A stretch of DNA of 64,000 bases, from assembly GCF_008042035.1 (NCBI RefSeq), contig NZ_RDBL01000006.1:769292-833291 (forward strand), given 5' to 3'. Origin of the DNA: Streptomyces sp. col6. GTDB lineage: Bacteria > Actinomycetota > Actinomycetes > Streptomycetales > Streptomycetaceae. The notes beneath the pieces are model-generated. The model saw nothing but the letters and a program-made list of their open reading frames with translations. It was not told the origin of the DNA and made no database searches. Shown here one piece after another: positions 7,659 through 16,553 of this stretch; position 1 is the stretch's first letter, and each line of letters starts with the position of its first letter. The position numbers and the translations under genes were made by a program.

Positions 7659-9041
7659 ATGTCGAAACTGCCGGGGTGGCTCGGACAACTGGGTGCTGAA
7701 CTGAGCAGGCTGAGTGAGCGCCTTGACGAACGGCGGGCGGAGTCGGAGGCCGACGACCCCCTGCCCGGGGACCCGCCCGGTCCGCAGCCGGCGGCCGCCG
7801 GGAAGGACGAGGCGGCCCTCGTCGACCAGGTGCCCGCCCCGCCCACGTACGCGCCCTCCGTGGCCGCGCGGCCCGATCCGGTCGCGGCGATCCCGTGGGG
7901 GATGCGGGTCGCGGCCGAGGCGGGCTGGCGGCTGCTGGTGCTCGCGGGGACCCTGTGGGTGCTGATGCGGGTCATCAGCGCGGTGCAACTGGTGGTGCTG
8001 GCCTTCGTGGCCGCACTGCTCGTCACCGCGCTGCTCCAGCCGACCGTCGCCCGCCTGCGGCGCCACGGACTGCCGAGGGGACTGGCCACGGCCGTCACCG
8101 CGGTCTCCGGCTTCGTCATCATGGGCCTGGTCGGCTGGTTCGTGGTGTGGCAGGTCATGGACAACATCGACACCCTCTCCGACAAGGTGACGAAGGGGAT
8201 CGACGACCTCAAGAACTGGCTCCTGGACAGCCCGTTCCATGTGACCGACAAGCAGATCAACGACATCGCGAAGAACCTCAGCGACACCGTCGGCACCAAC
8301 ACCGAGGCGATCACCTCCGCCGGGCTCCAGGGCGTCACCGTGGTCGTGGAGTTCATGACCGGCGCGCTGCTGGCGATGTTCTCGACGCTCTTCCTGCTCT
8401 ACGACGGCGCGCGCATCTGGCAGTGGGTGCTCAAGCTGGTGCCCGCGCAGGCGAGGCCCGGAGTCGCCGGAGCCGGTCCGCGCGCCTGGCGGACGCTGAC
8501 CGCCTATGTGCGCGGCACGGTCATCGTCGCCCTGATCGACGCGATCTTCATCGGGCTGGGGATCTACTTCCTCAATGTGCCGATGGCGGTGCCGCTGGCC
8601 GTCTTCATCTTCCTGTTCGCCTTCATCCCGCTCGTCGGCGCGGTGGTCTCCGGGGCGCTGGCGGTGGTGGTCGCCCTGGTCACCGAGGGCGTGTTCACGG
8701 CGCTGATGGTGCTGGCCGTGGTCCTCGCGGTGCAGCAGATCGAGGGCCACGTCCTGCAGCCGTTCATCCTGGGCCGCGCGGTGCGGGTGCACCCGCTGGC
8801 CGTGGTGCTCTCGGTCGCCGCGGGCGGCATGATCGCCGGGATCGGCGGCGCGGTCGTGGCGGTGCCGCTGGTCGCCGTGACCAATACGGTGGTCGGCTAT
8901 CTGCGCTCGTACGGCCAGGAGGAGTCGCGCCGGCACTCGCCGCCGCCCCACGGGTCGACCTCGCTGGACGCGGCGGCGACCCGGGCGCCCGGCGCGCCGC
9001 CCGAGAAGAGCGACGCGGAACCGGCGCCGGACGCCTCGTAG
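7659..9041 (+). CDS. AI-2E family transporter (PerM/YdiK type membrane protein)
   Basis: 460 residues from ATG 7659, which follows GTAGAGGAA; an open extension to 7602 lacks a ribosome-binding site. An 80-residue soluble, Pro/Ala-rich N-terminus precedes about eight membrane helices. The family patterns are visible: an early helix pair (LLVLAGTLWVLMRVISAVQLVVLAFVAALL), a periplasmic-side loop rich in Asp and Lys, and the C-terminal GHVLQPFILGRAVRVHPLAVVL and GGAVVAVPLVAVTNTV. Members were named for autoinducer-2 export, but the substrates of most are unknown. The C-terminal 60 residues are disordered. Flanked by two terminators, so probably a single-gene unit. Confidence 0.85.
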   Translation: MSKLPGWLGQLGAELSRLSERLDERRAESEADDPLPGDPPGPQPAAAGKDEAALVDQVPAPPTYAPSVAARPDPVAAIPWGMRVAAEAGWRLLVLAGTLWVLMRVISAVQLVVLAFVAALLVTALLQPTVARLRRHGLPRGLATAVTAVSGFVIMGLVGWFVVWQVMDNIDTLSDKVTKGIDDLKNWLLDSPFHVTDKQINDIAKNLSDTVGTNTEAITSAGLQGVTVVVEFMTGALLAMFSTLFLLYDGARIWQWVLKLVPAQARPGVAGAGPRAWRTLTAYVRGTVIVALIDAIFIGLGIYFLNVPMAVPLAVFIFLFAFIPLVGAVVSGALAVVVALVTEGVFTALMVLAVVLAVQQIEGHVLQPFILGRAVRVHPLAVVLSVAAGGMIAGIGGAVVAVPLVAVTNTVVGYLRSYGQEESRRHSPPPHGSTSLDAAATRAPGAPPEKSDAEPAPDAS

Positions 9042-9056
9042 CCCGTACGCACGGAA

Positions 9057-9097
9057 GAAGGGCCCCTCGGACGGTCGGTCGTCCTCGGGGCCCTTCT
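9057..9097. terminator. Bidirectional terminator between the AI-2E transporter and ahpD
   Basis: An 11-bp perfect stem (AGAAGGGCCCC at 9057-9067 and its complement at 9087-9097) lies between two convergent genes and can serve both. Confidence 0.75.
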
Positions 9098-9116
9098 CGT
9101 ACTCAGGGTACGGCGC

Positions 9117-9650
9117 CTACTCGGCGAGTACCGCCTCGGCGTCGAGGGTCACACCCACCGCCTGGATCACCGAGGCGATCTTGACGGCTTCCTGGATGGT
9201 CTCGCGGTCCACGCCGGCCTTGCGCAGCACCTGCTCGTGCGAGTCGAGGCACTGACCGCAGCCGTTGATCGCGGAGACGGCCAGCGACCACAGCTCGAAG
9301 TCGACCTTCTCCACGCCCGGCTTGCCGATGACGTTCATCCGCAGGCCCGCGCGCAGGTTCCCGTACTCGGGGTCCGAGAGCAGGTGGCGGGTCCGGTAGA
9401 AGACGTTGTTCATCGCCATGATGGCGGCGGCCGACTTCGCGGCGGTGTACGCCTCCGCGGAGAGGTTGGCCTTCGCCTCCGGCTCCAGCTCGCGCAGCAC
9501 CTTCGGCGAGCGCGAGGCGATCGCGCAGGCCAGGACGGTGCCCCAGAGCTGCTGCTGCGGGAGTTCGCTGTTGCCGATGACCGAGCCGAGGTTCAGCTTC
9601 AGGTCCTTGGCGAAGTCCGGTATGGCGGACTTCAGTTCGTCGAGTGCCAT
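9117..9650 (-). CDS. ahpD: Alkyl hydroperoxide reductase AhpD
   Basis: 177 residues, the usual AhpD length. The catalytic CxxC is in CGQCLDSHE (Cys131 and Cys134), with the conserved Glu and His of the proton relay around it. In actinobacteria AhpD reduces the peroxiredoxin AhpC, in mycobacteria through a lipoylated adaptor. The gene lies 12 bases after ahpC in the same direction, so the two form an operon, read away from oxyR. Cytoplasmic. Confidence 0.96.
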   Translation of the reverse strand: MALDELKSAIPDFAKDLKLNLGSVIGNSELPQQQLWGTVLACAIASRSPKVLRELEPEAKANLSAEAYTAAKSAAAIMAMNNVFYRTRHLLSDPEYGNLRAGLRMNVIGKPGVEKVDFELWSLAVSAINGCGQCLDSHEQVLRKAGVDRETIQEAVKIASVIQAVGVTLDAEAVLAE

Positions 9651-9662
9651 GGTGGTATCAGC

Positions 9663-10217
9663 TCACTCGCCCGAGAGGAGCGCGACCGGGTCCAGGGTGT
9701 TCTCGCCCTTGGTCCAGTTGCACGGGCACAGCTCGTCGGTCTGCAGGGCGTCGAGGACCCGCAGGACCTCCTTGGGGTTACGGCCCACGGAACCGGCGGT
9801 CACCATCGTGAACTGGATCTCGTTGTTCTGGTCGACGATGAAGACGGCGCGCTGCGCGAAGCCGTCCTCGCCCTCGATGCCGAGGTCACGCATGAGCTCG
9901 TGCTTCGAGTCGGCCAGCATCGGGAAGGGCAGGTCGGTCAGGTCCGGGTGGTCCTTGCGCCAGGCGTGGTGCACGAACTCGGAGTCGCCGGAGAAGCCGA
10001 GGATCTGCGCGTCACGGTCGGCGAACTCGTCGTTCAGCTTGCCGAAGGCGGCGATCTCGGTGGGGCACACGAAGGTGAAGTCCTTCGGCCACGCGAAGAC
10101 GATCTTCCACTGACCCTCGTAGGTCTTGTGGTTGATCTGCTCGAACTCCTTGCCGCTCTCCAGCGACACGCAAGCGGTCAGGTCGAACTCGGGGAACTTG
10201 TCACCGACAGTGAGCAC
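9663..10217 (-). CDS. ahpC: Peroxiredoxin AhpC
   Basis: 184 residues. The peroxidatic cysteine is Cys51 in FVCPTE; C-terminal cysteines lie in ELCPCNW (164 and 166), the two-Cys arrangement of actinobacterial AhpC. It reduces hydrogen peroxide and organic hydroperoxides and is recycled by AhpD encoded just downstream. The start ATG at 10217 has GGAGAG upstream on the minus strand. In S. coelicolor the equivalent ahpC-ahpD operon is induced by peroxide through the divergent OxyR (established knowledge); the identical layout here supports the same control. Confidence 0.97.
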   Translation of the reverse strand: MLTVGDKFPEFDLTACVSLESGKEFEQINHKTYEGQWKIVFAWPKDFTFVCPTEIAAFGKLNDEFADRDAQILGFSGDSEFVHHAWRKDHPDLTDLPFPMLADSKHELMRDLGIEGEDGFAQRAVFIVDQNNEIQFTMVTAGSVGRNPKEVLRVLDALQTDELCPCNWTKGENTLDPVALLSGE

Positions 10218-10349
10218 GCGCTCTCCTTGCAGCGTAGGTTCTCCCCTTTTGAGGGAGTTCCTGGGGGTTGGACGATCACCACCATGGCACAGAGTGCATT
10301 GATCGCGGAAATAGCTACACTCGGTCGTGATGATCGGAGGTGCCTATCA
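10218..10349. promoter_or_regulatory. Divergent ahpC/oxyR promoter region
   Basis: These 132 bases separate ahpC (minus) from oxyR (plus) and must hold both promoters and the OxyR operator. An A/T-richer segment around 10300-10330 (GGAAATAGCTACACTCGG) holds one ATAG-like half site. I cannot align a full four-part OxyR site with confidence. Confidence 0.55.
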
Positions 10350-11315
10350 GTGGCGCAGAGCAATCCGGGCAACCGGCTCAAACAGCCCAGTCTTTCGCAG
10401 CTGCGTGCCTTCGCTGCCGTCGCCGAATATCTGCACTTCCGGGACGCCGCGGCCGCAATCGGGATGAGTCAGCCCGCGCTCTCCGGGGCCGTGTCCGCGC
10501 TGGAGGAGGCACTGGGTGTCCAGCTCATCGAACGTACGACGCGCAAGGTGCTGCTCTCGCCCGCCGGTGAACGGCTCGCGGTGCGGGCGCGCGTCGTGCT
10601 CGAAGCCGTCGGTGAGCTGATGGAGGAGGCCGAGGCGGTCCGCGCGCCGTTCACCGGAGTGCTCCGGCTCGGCGTGATCCCGACCGTCGCCCCGTATCTG
10701 CTGCCGACCGTGCTGCGGCTGGTCCACGAGCGCTACCCGGAACTCGACCTCCAGGTGCACGAGGAGCAGACCTCCTCGCTGATCGAGGGGCTGGCCGCAG
10801 GACGGCTCGACCTGCTGCTGCTCGCGGTGCCGCTCGGCGTCCCCGGGATCAGCGAACTCCCGCTCTTCGACGAGGACTTCGTCCTGGTGATGGAGCGGAG
10901 CCATGGGCTCGGCGGGCGGGCCGACATCCCCCGCGACGCGCTGCGAGAGCTGCCGCTGCTGCTGCTCGACGAGGGGCACTGCCTGCGGGACCAGGCGCTC
11001 GACATCTGCCGCGAGGCCGGGCGGACGGAGGGCGCCCCGGTCACCACGACCGCGGCCGGTCTTTCCACGCTGGTGCAGCTGGTGGCCGGCGGGCTCGGTG
11101 TGACGCTGCTGCCGCGCACCGCGGTCACCGTCGAGACCGCCCGCAACGAGGCGCTGACCACGGGGTACTTCGCGGACCCGGCCCCGACCCGGCGGGTGGC
11201 GCTGGCCATGCGGACCGGGGCCGCGCGCCAGGAGGAGTTCGAGGAGTTCGCGGCGGCGCTGCGCGAGGCGATGCGGGGGCTGCCGGTGCGCGTGACTGCG
11301 GGCGGCCGGGCCTGA
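10350..11315 (+). CDS. oxyR: LysR-family peroxide sensor OxyR
   Basis: 321 residues from GTG 10350, with GGAGG nine bases upstream; the frame is open far upstream but that is not coding. The N-terminal winged helix-turn-helix (LSQLRAFAAVAEYLHFRDAAAAIGMSQPALSGAVSALEE) is LysR type. In the regulatory domain, GHCLRDQALDIC places Cys211 and Cys220 nine residues apart, as the redox pair Cys199/Cys208 of E. coli OxyR. Peroxide should oxidise these to a disulfide and switch on ahpC-ahpD. Divergent position next to ahpC is the classic arrangement. A small hairpin follows the stop. Confidence 0.95.
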   Translation: MAQSNPGNRLKQPSLSQLRAFAAVAEYLHFRDAAAAIGMSQPALSGAVSALEEALGVQLIERTTRKVLLSPAGERLAVRARVVLEAVGELMEEAEAVRAPFTGVLRLGVIPTVAPYLLPTVLRLVHERYPELDLQVHEEQTSSLIEGLAAGRLDLLLLAVPLGVPGISELPLFDEDFVLVMERSHGLGGRADIPRDALRELPLLLLDEGHCLRDQALDICREAGRTEGAPVTTTAAGLSTLVQLVAGGLGVTLLPRTAVTVETARNEALTTGYFADPAPTRRVALAMRTGAARQEEFEEFAAALREAMRGLPVRVTAGGRA

Positions 11316-11335
11316 TCCGTACGCGGAAGTACGGA
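11316..11335. terminator. Hairpin between oxyR and the ABC permease gene
   Basis: TCCGTAC (11316-11322) pairs with GTACGGA (11329-11335) around a six-base loop, overlapping the end of oxyR and between convergent genes. Short stem, so only moderate support. Confidence 0.45.
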
Positions 11336-11375
11336 ACCGGCCCGGCCGTCCGCCGGTGGGATCGCCCCTGGGGTG

Positions 11376-13775
11376 CTACTCGGTGCGCAGGCCGTCCGGG
11401 CGCATCATGCGCCACAGCGGCGGCAGGGACAGCAGGGTGACCAGCAGGATGAGCGCCCCGCCCGCTCCCGCCAGGGGCAGGAACAGCAGCCAGTCGGACA
11501 CCTGCTTGTCGACCATCCAGCACAGCGCCGCGCCCAGCGTGAGGCCGCCGGCCACCGCCACCGCGAGCCCGATGACCACGGGGACGGCCGTCTGCCACAG
11601 CACCGACCAGCCGAGCGTGCTCCGCCGGGTGCCGAAGGCGACCAGCACCGACAGGAGCCGCTTGCGTTCGCGGAGCTGTTCCAGCTGGGAGACCAGCATG
11701 GAGGCGGCGATCAGCAGCAGCGTGACGGTCGCGCCGACCTGGAGGCCGGTCTGGATGCTGGCGTACTGGCGGTCGCGCTCGACGGACGTCATGGTGACCA
11801 GGCGCATGCCGGGGTCGATGCGGGCCGCCGTGTTGCGCACGTACTCGGCGGCGTCCGGCACGCTGTCGTCGATGCGGATCTGGGAGACGGTGCTGGCGCC
11901 CGGCAGGGTGGTCGCGTCGATCGCTCCGGGCGTGACCATGATGCCCCAGCGGTCCTCGCCGACCGGGTCCTTGCGGCCGACGACGGTCCGCGCGTCGGCC
12001 GGCAGCGTCCAGCGCAGCTTCCTGCCGGTGCCGGACTCGAACTCGATCTCCTTGCCCTTGCGGGCGGTCTTGTCCATCCAGCCGGACATCTCCTTGTCGT
12101 TCCTGGGGTGCACGACGAAGGTGTCGCCGTCCTCGCAGGAGTCGATGCGGGCGACCTCGCGCAGGGTGGCGCAGTCGCCGATGCTGAAGGAGGTGGTGGG
12201 CTGGATGTCGTCCTCGGAGTACTTCCCGGGCTTGCTGGCGTACGCCTCGATCATGCCGATGACCTGGGTGACGCCCTTGGTGGCGCGGAACTCCTTGATG
12301 GTCTCGACGGCGGCGTTGCCGCTGACCTGTTCCGACGAGGCGTAGAACTGGGCGCGGCTGGTGTCCTGCCCGGTGGCCTTGTTGAAGTCGGCGTTCATCG
12401 CGGCGAACAGCATCTGCACGGCCACCGCACCGGCCACCGCCACCGTCACGCCGCTCACCGCGCGGGAGGCGGTCCCGCTGCTCAGCTGGAGCCTGCGGGT
12501 GGCGAGCTGCCAGGGCACCGGGCCGCCGCGCAGCCGGTTCACACAGGCCTCGACCAGCCACGGCAGCAGCAGGGCGAGCCCGACGAGCACCAGGACCGCG
12601 CCGGAGGCGATGGCGTACGGGTTGACGACCTCGTACTCGCCGGCCTTGCCGGTGAGCCCGAAGACGCCGAGCCCCGCGAGCGGGAACAGCAGCCGCCACC
12701 ACAGACGGCGCTTGCGGGCCCGGCTGTTGCGTACGACGCCGAGCGGTTCGATGACCACCGAGCGCATCGCGGTCAGCGTGACGAGCACCGCGGTCAGCGG
12801 CACGGCGACCGCGACGAGCAGGCAGAGCCGCAGGTCGGGGGCGAGGTCGGCGGGGAACGCGCTGACGTCCCACACCTCGATGTACCCCACGAAGCGGCGG
12901 CCCACCAGGAAGAAGACGAGGCCGATCAGCAGACCGAGCACCGAGCCGAACAGGGCCTCGCCCGCCGCGATCCTGCGGGTCGACCGGATGTCCGTACCGA
13001 CCAGGCGCAACGCGGCCAGCCGGCGGTCGCGGCGCTCGCCGCCGAAGCGCACGGCGGTGGCGATGAAGATGGCGACGGGCGCGAGCAGCACCACGCAGAC
13101 CATGATCACCAGCACGATGAGCAGCGGGGCGAGCGGCGGGGTCGGTCCGGGGTCGCCGTAGCCGATGAGCCGGTGGCCGCCCGCGGCCGTGGTCAGGGTG
13201 TCACTGCCGGCGTAGAACCAGAGTTCGCCCGGTGAGCGCAGCCCCTCGTCCCCGATCGTGCCGGTCACCTTGTACGGGAAACGCTCCTTGAGCAGGGCGT
13301 TGGCCGGGTCGTCCAGCAGGTCCTTCAGAGCGGGGGAGACCACCATCTCGCCGGCCGCCGGCAGGGCGTCGATGCCCGGCGGGAGGATCGGGCGGCTGCC
13401 CTCGGCGCGCATCAGATAGCCGGTGATCGTGCGGTCGTGGTACTCGGTGTCCGCCGCGATCCGCAGGACCGAGGTGTCGGACTTCTTCGCCTGCGCGTCG
13501 GGGTTCTCGGAGATCTGGGTCTCGCTGCGCGCGTCGGTCCGCTCGGCACGCGCGTCGAGCGCGTGCGGCACGGAGGCGGCGAGGAACAGCAGCGTCACGC
13601 CGAGGCCGACGCCGACCGCGGTGAGCAGGGTGCGGGTCCAGCCCTCGCGGCCGCCGCCGGCGGCGAACCGGATGCCGAGGGCGAGGTCGCGCAGCCAGGG
13701 CGCGGTACGGGAGGTGCGGGCCGGCGGCGGCGCGGGCAGGGGGGCCGGGGTCCGCTTCTCGTCGAGCAGCGTCAT
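11376..13775 (-). CDS. ABC transporter permease (FtsX/MacB family, two FtsX domains)
   Basis: 799 residues. After a Pro-rich N-terminus comes a first helix (TRTLLTAVGVGLGVTLLFLAASV), a large external domain, a three-helix FtsX core (LIVLVIMVCVVLLAPVAIFIATAVRFGGERRDRRLAALRLVG), a middle helix group, a second external domain with several cysteines (GDCATLREVARIDSCEDGD) and a second FtsX core at the C-terminus (LLIAASMLVSQLEQLRERKRLLSVLVAFG). This double architecture is typical of Streptomyces exporters for peptides or lipophilic compounds. Its ATG overlaps the stop of the ATPase gene (ATGA), so the two are translationally coupled, and a PadR gene heads the operon. Confidence 0.88.
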   Translation of the reverse strand: MTLLDEKRTPAPLPAPPPARTSRTAPWLRDLALGIRFAAGGGREGWTRTLLTAVGVGLGVTLLFLAASVPHALDARAERTDARSETQISENPDAQAKKSDTSVLRIAADTEYHDRTITGYLMRAEGSRPILPPGIDALPAAGEMVVSPALKDLLDDPANALLKERFPYKVTGTIGDEGLRSPGELWFYAGSDTLTTAAGGHRLIGYGDPGPTPPLAPLLIVLVIMVCVVLLAPVAIFIATAVRFGGERRDRRLAALRLVGTDIRSTRRIAAGEALFGSVLGLLIGLVFFLVGRRFVGYIEVWDVSAFPADLAPDLRLCLLVAVAVPLTAVLVTLTAMRSVVIEPLGVVRNSRARKRRLWWRLLFPLAGLGVFGLTGKAGEYEVVNPYAIASGAVLVLVGLALLLPWLVEACVNRLRGGPVPWQLATRRLQLSSGTASRAVSGVTVAVAGAVAVQMLFAAMNADFNKATGQDTSRAQFYASSEQVSGNAAVETIKEFRATKGVTQVIGMIEAYASKPGKYSEDDIQPTTSFSIGDCATLREVARIDSCEDGDTFVVHPRNDKEMSGWMDKTARKGKEIEFESGTGRKLRWTLPADARTVVGRKDPVGEDRWGIMVTPGAIDATTLPGASTVSQIRIDDSVPDAAEYVRNTAARIDPGMRLVTMTSVERDRQYASIQTGLQVGATVTLLLIAASMLVSQLEQLRERKRLLSVLVAFGTRRSTLGWSVLWQTAVPVVIGLAVAVAGGLTLGAALCWMVDKQVSDWLLFLPLAGAGGALILLVTLLSLPPLWRMMRPDGLRTE

Positions 13776-14458
13776 GCGGCGTGCTCCAGGTCGCGGGCGC
13801 GGCCGTCGCGCACGGTGACGTCACGGTCGGAGTAGGCGGCGACGCGGGCCTCGTGGGTCACCAGGACCACGGCCACGTTGGCGGAGCGGGCGGCCTCGGT
13901 GAGCAGCTGCATGACCCGCTCGCCGTTGAGGGAGTCCAGCGCGCCGGTCGGCTCGTCCGCGAAGATCACCTTCGGGGAGCCGGCGAGCGCGCGGGCCACG
14001 GCGACGCGCTGGCCCTGGCCGCCGGAGACCTCGCCGGGGCGCTTGGCGCCGATGTCCTCGACCTCCAGGCGCTCCATCCAGGCGAGGGCGGTGCGCTCGG
14101 CGTCCTTGCGGCGGGTGCCGTTCAGCCGGAGCGGAAGGGCCACGTTCTCCACGCAGGTGAGTTCCGGGACGAGCTGGCCGAACTGGAAGACGAAGCCGAA
14201 GTCGCTGCGGCGCAGGGCGCTGCGGTCGGCGTCGGACATGGCGGACAGCTCGCGGCCGTCGTAGGTGATGGTGCCGGAGTCCGGGGTGATGATCCCGGCG
14301 AGGCAGTGCAGCAGCGTGGACTTGCCGGAGCCGGACGGGCCCATGACGGCGACGACCTCGCCGGGGTGGACGGAGAACGAGGCGCCGTCGAGGGCGGGGG
14401 TCGCCCCGTAGGTCTTGCGCAGGTCGTGCGCGGCGAGCAGGGAGCCGGCGGGGGTCAC
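13772..14458 (-). CDS. ABC transporter ATP-binding protein (LolD/MacB-type)
   Basis: 228 residues from GTG 14458. Walker A is GPSGSGKSTLL, the signature motif VSGGQGQRVAVARAL, Walker B PKVIFADEPTGALDS, and the H-loop VLVTHEARV. It powers the FtsX-type permease encoded next. The start GTG overlaps the PadR stop (GTGA) and its stop overlaps the permease start (ATGA), so three genes are tightly coupled. Cytoplasmic side of the membrane. Confidence 0.94.
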   Translation of the reverse strand: MTPAGSLLAAHDLRKTYGATPALDGASFSVHPGEVVAVMGPSGSGKSTLLHCLAGIITPDSGTITYDGRELSAMSDADRSALRRSDFGFVFQFGQLVPELTCVENVALPLRLNGTRRKDAERTALAWMERLEVEDIGAKRPGEVSGGQGQRVAVARALAGSPKVIFADEPTGALDSLNGERVMQLLTEAARSANVAVVLVTHEARVAAYSDRDVTVRDGRARDLEHAA

Positions 14459-14979
14459 GCGGTCACCACTTTCTGGAGCTGGCCGAGTCGGGCGGCGGTC
14501 AGTTCCAGCCAGCGCAGATCGGCTTCGAGATGGAACAGGGCGTGGTCGCAGATCAGCTGGTCCGCGAGGTCGCCGCGCCGCTTGCGGTCGGTGAGGATGC
14601 GCATCAGGCGCAGGTGTTCGGAGCGCTGGGCGTCGAGCACGTCCCCGGCCTCGCGGCCGGTGAGCATGGCGAGGACGACCTTGGTGTACAGGGTCGACTG
14701 GAGGTACGGCTCGGGCTTCTCGGGCTGCGCGAGCCAGGTGGCGACATCGGTGATGCCGGCATCGGTGATCGCGTAGCGCTTGCGCTCGGGGCCACCCCCG
14801 TGCTCCACGCCGTCGACCTCGACGAGGCCGTTCTTCAGGAGCCGGGACATCGTCGAGTAGACCTGCCCGTAGTGCAGGGGGCGGTCGTGCCCGAACTTCT
14901 CGTCGAACGTCCGCTTGAGGTCGTAACCGTGGCGTGGGCCGGACTCCAGGAGCCCGAGCAGGGTGTGGCCGATAGACAT
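14455..14979 (-). CDS. PadR-family transcriptional regulator
   Basis: 174 residues from ATG 14979 (MSIGHTLLGLLESGPRHGYDLKRTFDEKF). The N-terminal winged helix with LLGLLESGPRHGYDL and YGQVYSTMSRLLKNGLVE is the PadR signature; the C-terminal half (DVLDAQRSEHLRLMRILTDRK) is the dimerising helical domain of PadR_C/Vir type. Such proteins usually repress a neighbouring exporter and release DNA on binding a drug-like compound. It heads the operon with the ABC exporter and is probably autoregulated through the repeats immediately upstream. Confidence 0.92.
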   Translation of the reverse strand: MSIGHTLLGLLESGPRHGYDLKRTFDEKFGHDRPLHYGQVYSTMSRLLKNGLVEVDGVEHGGGPERKRYAITDAGITDVATWLAQPEKPEPYLQSTLYTKVVLAMLTGREAGDVLDAQRSEHLRLMRILTDRKRRGDLADQLICDHALFHLEADLRWLELTAARLGQLQKVVTA

Positions 14980-14998
14980 GACCGGCACTCTACATGGT

Positions 14999-15032
14999 GT
15001 GTATACCTGCCGTGTATACGCGGGGGGTACAC
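14999..15032. promoter_or_regulatory. Candidate PadR operator
   Basis: GTGTATAC occurs twice as a direct repeat 13 bases apart (14999-15006 and 15012-15019); each copy contains the palindrome GTATAC. GGTACAC follows at 15026-15032. The repeats start 20 bases before the padR start codon on the minus strand, where an autoregulatory operator is expected. Confidence 0.5.
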
Positions 15033-15069
15033 CCGAACGGCGCACGTCAGCGGCCTGGGGACACAGGAG

Positions 15070-15097
15070 CGGCCCGCCCCCTCGTGGGGGCGGGCCG
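15070..15097. terminator. Terminator after the SPFH / RHH gene pair
   Basis: A perfect 12-bp GC stem (15070-15081 with 15086-15097) and four-base loop TCGT lies nine bases past the minus-strand stop at 15106. Confidence 0.75.
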
Positions 15098-15105
15098 TAG
15101 GTGGG

Positions 15106-15363
15106 TCACTCCTCGCCCGGTGGCTCCTCGGCGGCCTTGGGCGGGCGCCCCCTGCGGGGGATCGGCGCCGCGCCGCCCGGCAGCCGGCCCGCCTCGGCGA
15201 GCGCCCGGCGCAGCAGGAATTCGATCTGCGCGTTCGCGCTGCGCAGCTCGTCCGACGCCCAGCGGGCCAGCGCGTCGTGCACGACGGGGTCCAGCCGCAG
15301 CAGCATCTGCTTGCGCTGCCGCGGCCGGGCGCGGGGTGCGTCCCCCGGGCTCTGTTCGGTCAC
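15106..15363 (-). CDS. Small ribbon-helix-helix-like DNA-binding protein
   Basis: 85 residues from GTG 15363. The middle part (KQMLLRLDPVVHDALARWASDELRSANAQIEFLLRRALAEAG) fits the Arc/CopG ribbon-helix-helix fold: one basic strand followed by two helices. The C-terminus is basic and Pro-rich (RRGRPPKAAEEPP). The start overlaps the SPFH stop (GTGA), so the two are translationally coupled. A role as regulator of the SPFH gene is inference; palindromes in that promoter are candidate targets. Confidence 0.7.
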   Translation of the reverse strand: MTEQSPGDAPRARPRQRKQMLLRLDPVVHDALARWASDELRSANAQIEFLLRRALAEAGRLPGGAAPIPRRGRPPKAAEEPPGEE

Positions 15364-16331
15364 TGGTAGAGCGTGCCCGTGTTGAGGACCGGCTGGGCGG
15401 CGCGGTCACCGCACAGGACCACCATCAGGTTGCTCACCATGGAGGCCTTGCGCTCCGCGTCCAGCTCCACGATGTCCTGCTCGGCGATCCGGGTCAGCGC
15501 CATCTCGACCATGCCGACCGCACCCTCGACGATCTGCTGCCGGGCCGCGACGACCGCGCCGGCCTGCTGGCGCTGGAGCATCGCGGAGGCGATCTCGGGG
15601 GCGTACGCGAGGTGGCTGAAACGCGACTCGATGATCCGGACGCCCGCCGCCTGCACCCGGGCGGTCAGCTCGACGGCCAGCTTCTCGGTGATCTCCTCCG
15701 CGTTGCCCCGCAGCGAGAGGCCGCCCTCCTCGTGGGCGTCGTACGGGTACTCGATGGCGATGTGCCGGACGGCGGACTCGGTCTGGGTGGCGACGAACTC
15801 CAGGAAGTCGTCGACCTCGAAGAGCGCCTGCGCGGTGTCCTCGACCTTCCACACGACGATCGCGGCCAGCTCGATGGGGTTGCCGTAGGCGTCGTTGACC
15901 TTGAGGACGGCCGTCTCGTGGTTGCGGACGCGGGTGGAGATCTTCCGGCTGGAGGTCAGCGGGTTCACCCAGCGCAGGCCGTCGGTGCGGATGGTGCCCA
16001 CGTACCGGCCGAACAGCTGGATGACCCGCGCCTCGCCCGGTGCGACCATCTTCACACCGCCCATGCAGAAGAACGAGGCGATGGCGAGCAGGACGCCCAG
16101 GATGCAGACCGGGATGCCCACGGCGTTGTTCCCGTTCGACCCGATGACACCCCCGACGACGGCGAGAGCGATGCCGGCGATCACGCCGAGCACGGTCAGC
16201 AGCAGCCCGAGACCGCCCGCGATGCTGTGCGCCTTCGTCTCGCGGACCTGCGGTTCCGGCATCTCCGGGGCGTCCGGGGTGAGGTCGGCGGCCGGCGGGA
16301 CGGCGATGTTCCGGTCGTGCGGATCGGTCAT
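15360..16331 (-). CDS. SPFH / band 7 domain membrane protein
   Basis: 323 residues. Two or three N-terminal hydrophobic segments (about residues 30-85, [22 protein letters not shown] and [19 protein letters not shown]) anchor it, then a band 7 domain runs from [19 protein letters not shown] through [34 protein letters not shown], ending in a helical tail rich in Ala and Gln. SPFH proteins form oligomeric membrane scaffolds, often linked to lipid microdomains or membrane stress. In Streptomyces this form is commonly followed by a small DNA-binding protein, as here. No substrate or partner can be named. Confidence 0.85.
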   Translation of the reverse strand: MTDPHDRNIAVPPAADLTPDAPEMPEPQVRETKAHSIAGGLGLLLTVLGVIAGIALAVVGGVIGSNGNNAVGIPVCILGVLLAIASFFCMGGVKMVAPGEARVIQLFGRYVGTIRTDGLRWVNPLTSSRKISTRVRNHETAVLKVNDAYGNPIELAAIVVWKVEDTAQALFEVDDFLEFVATQTESAVRHIAIEYPYDAHEEGGLSLRGNAEEITEKLAVELTARVQAAGVRIIESRFSHLAYAPEIASAMLQRQQAGAVVAARQQIVEGAVGMVEMALTRIAEQDIVELDAERKASMVSNLMVVLCGDRAAQPVLNTGTLYQ

Positions 16332-16351
16332 GGTTTCCCCCGTGATGACGA

Positions 16352-16384
16352 GCTAGCCGGTCGCTAGCAATGTGATTACACATT
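16352..16384. promoter_or_regulatory. Two inverted repeats upstream of the SPFH gene
   Basis: GCTAGC-CGGTC-GCTAGC spans 16352-16368 and AATGTG-ATTA-CACATT spans 16369-16384; both are perfect and directly adjacent, 20-53 bases upstream of the SPFH start. They look like operator sites, possibly for the RHH protein of the same operon. Confidence 0.5.
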
Positions 16385-16553
16385 AACGGTTCTCGCAACC
16401 TTGCGCACCCCTCAGGAGTCGGTTCCCTCGGGGACAGGTGCTGATTCTCACGTCCGTAAAACGTCGGATCGCCTGCTTTTTGGCCTTGCCTACGGTGTTA
16501 GCTGGCAGGTCCGAGCTGATCCGGCCGAGCAGAGAAACGGGAGCGACCAAGCG

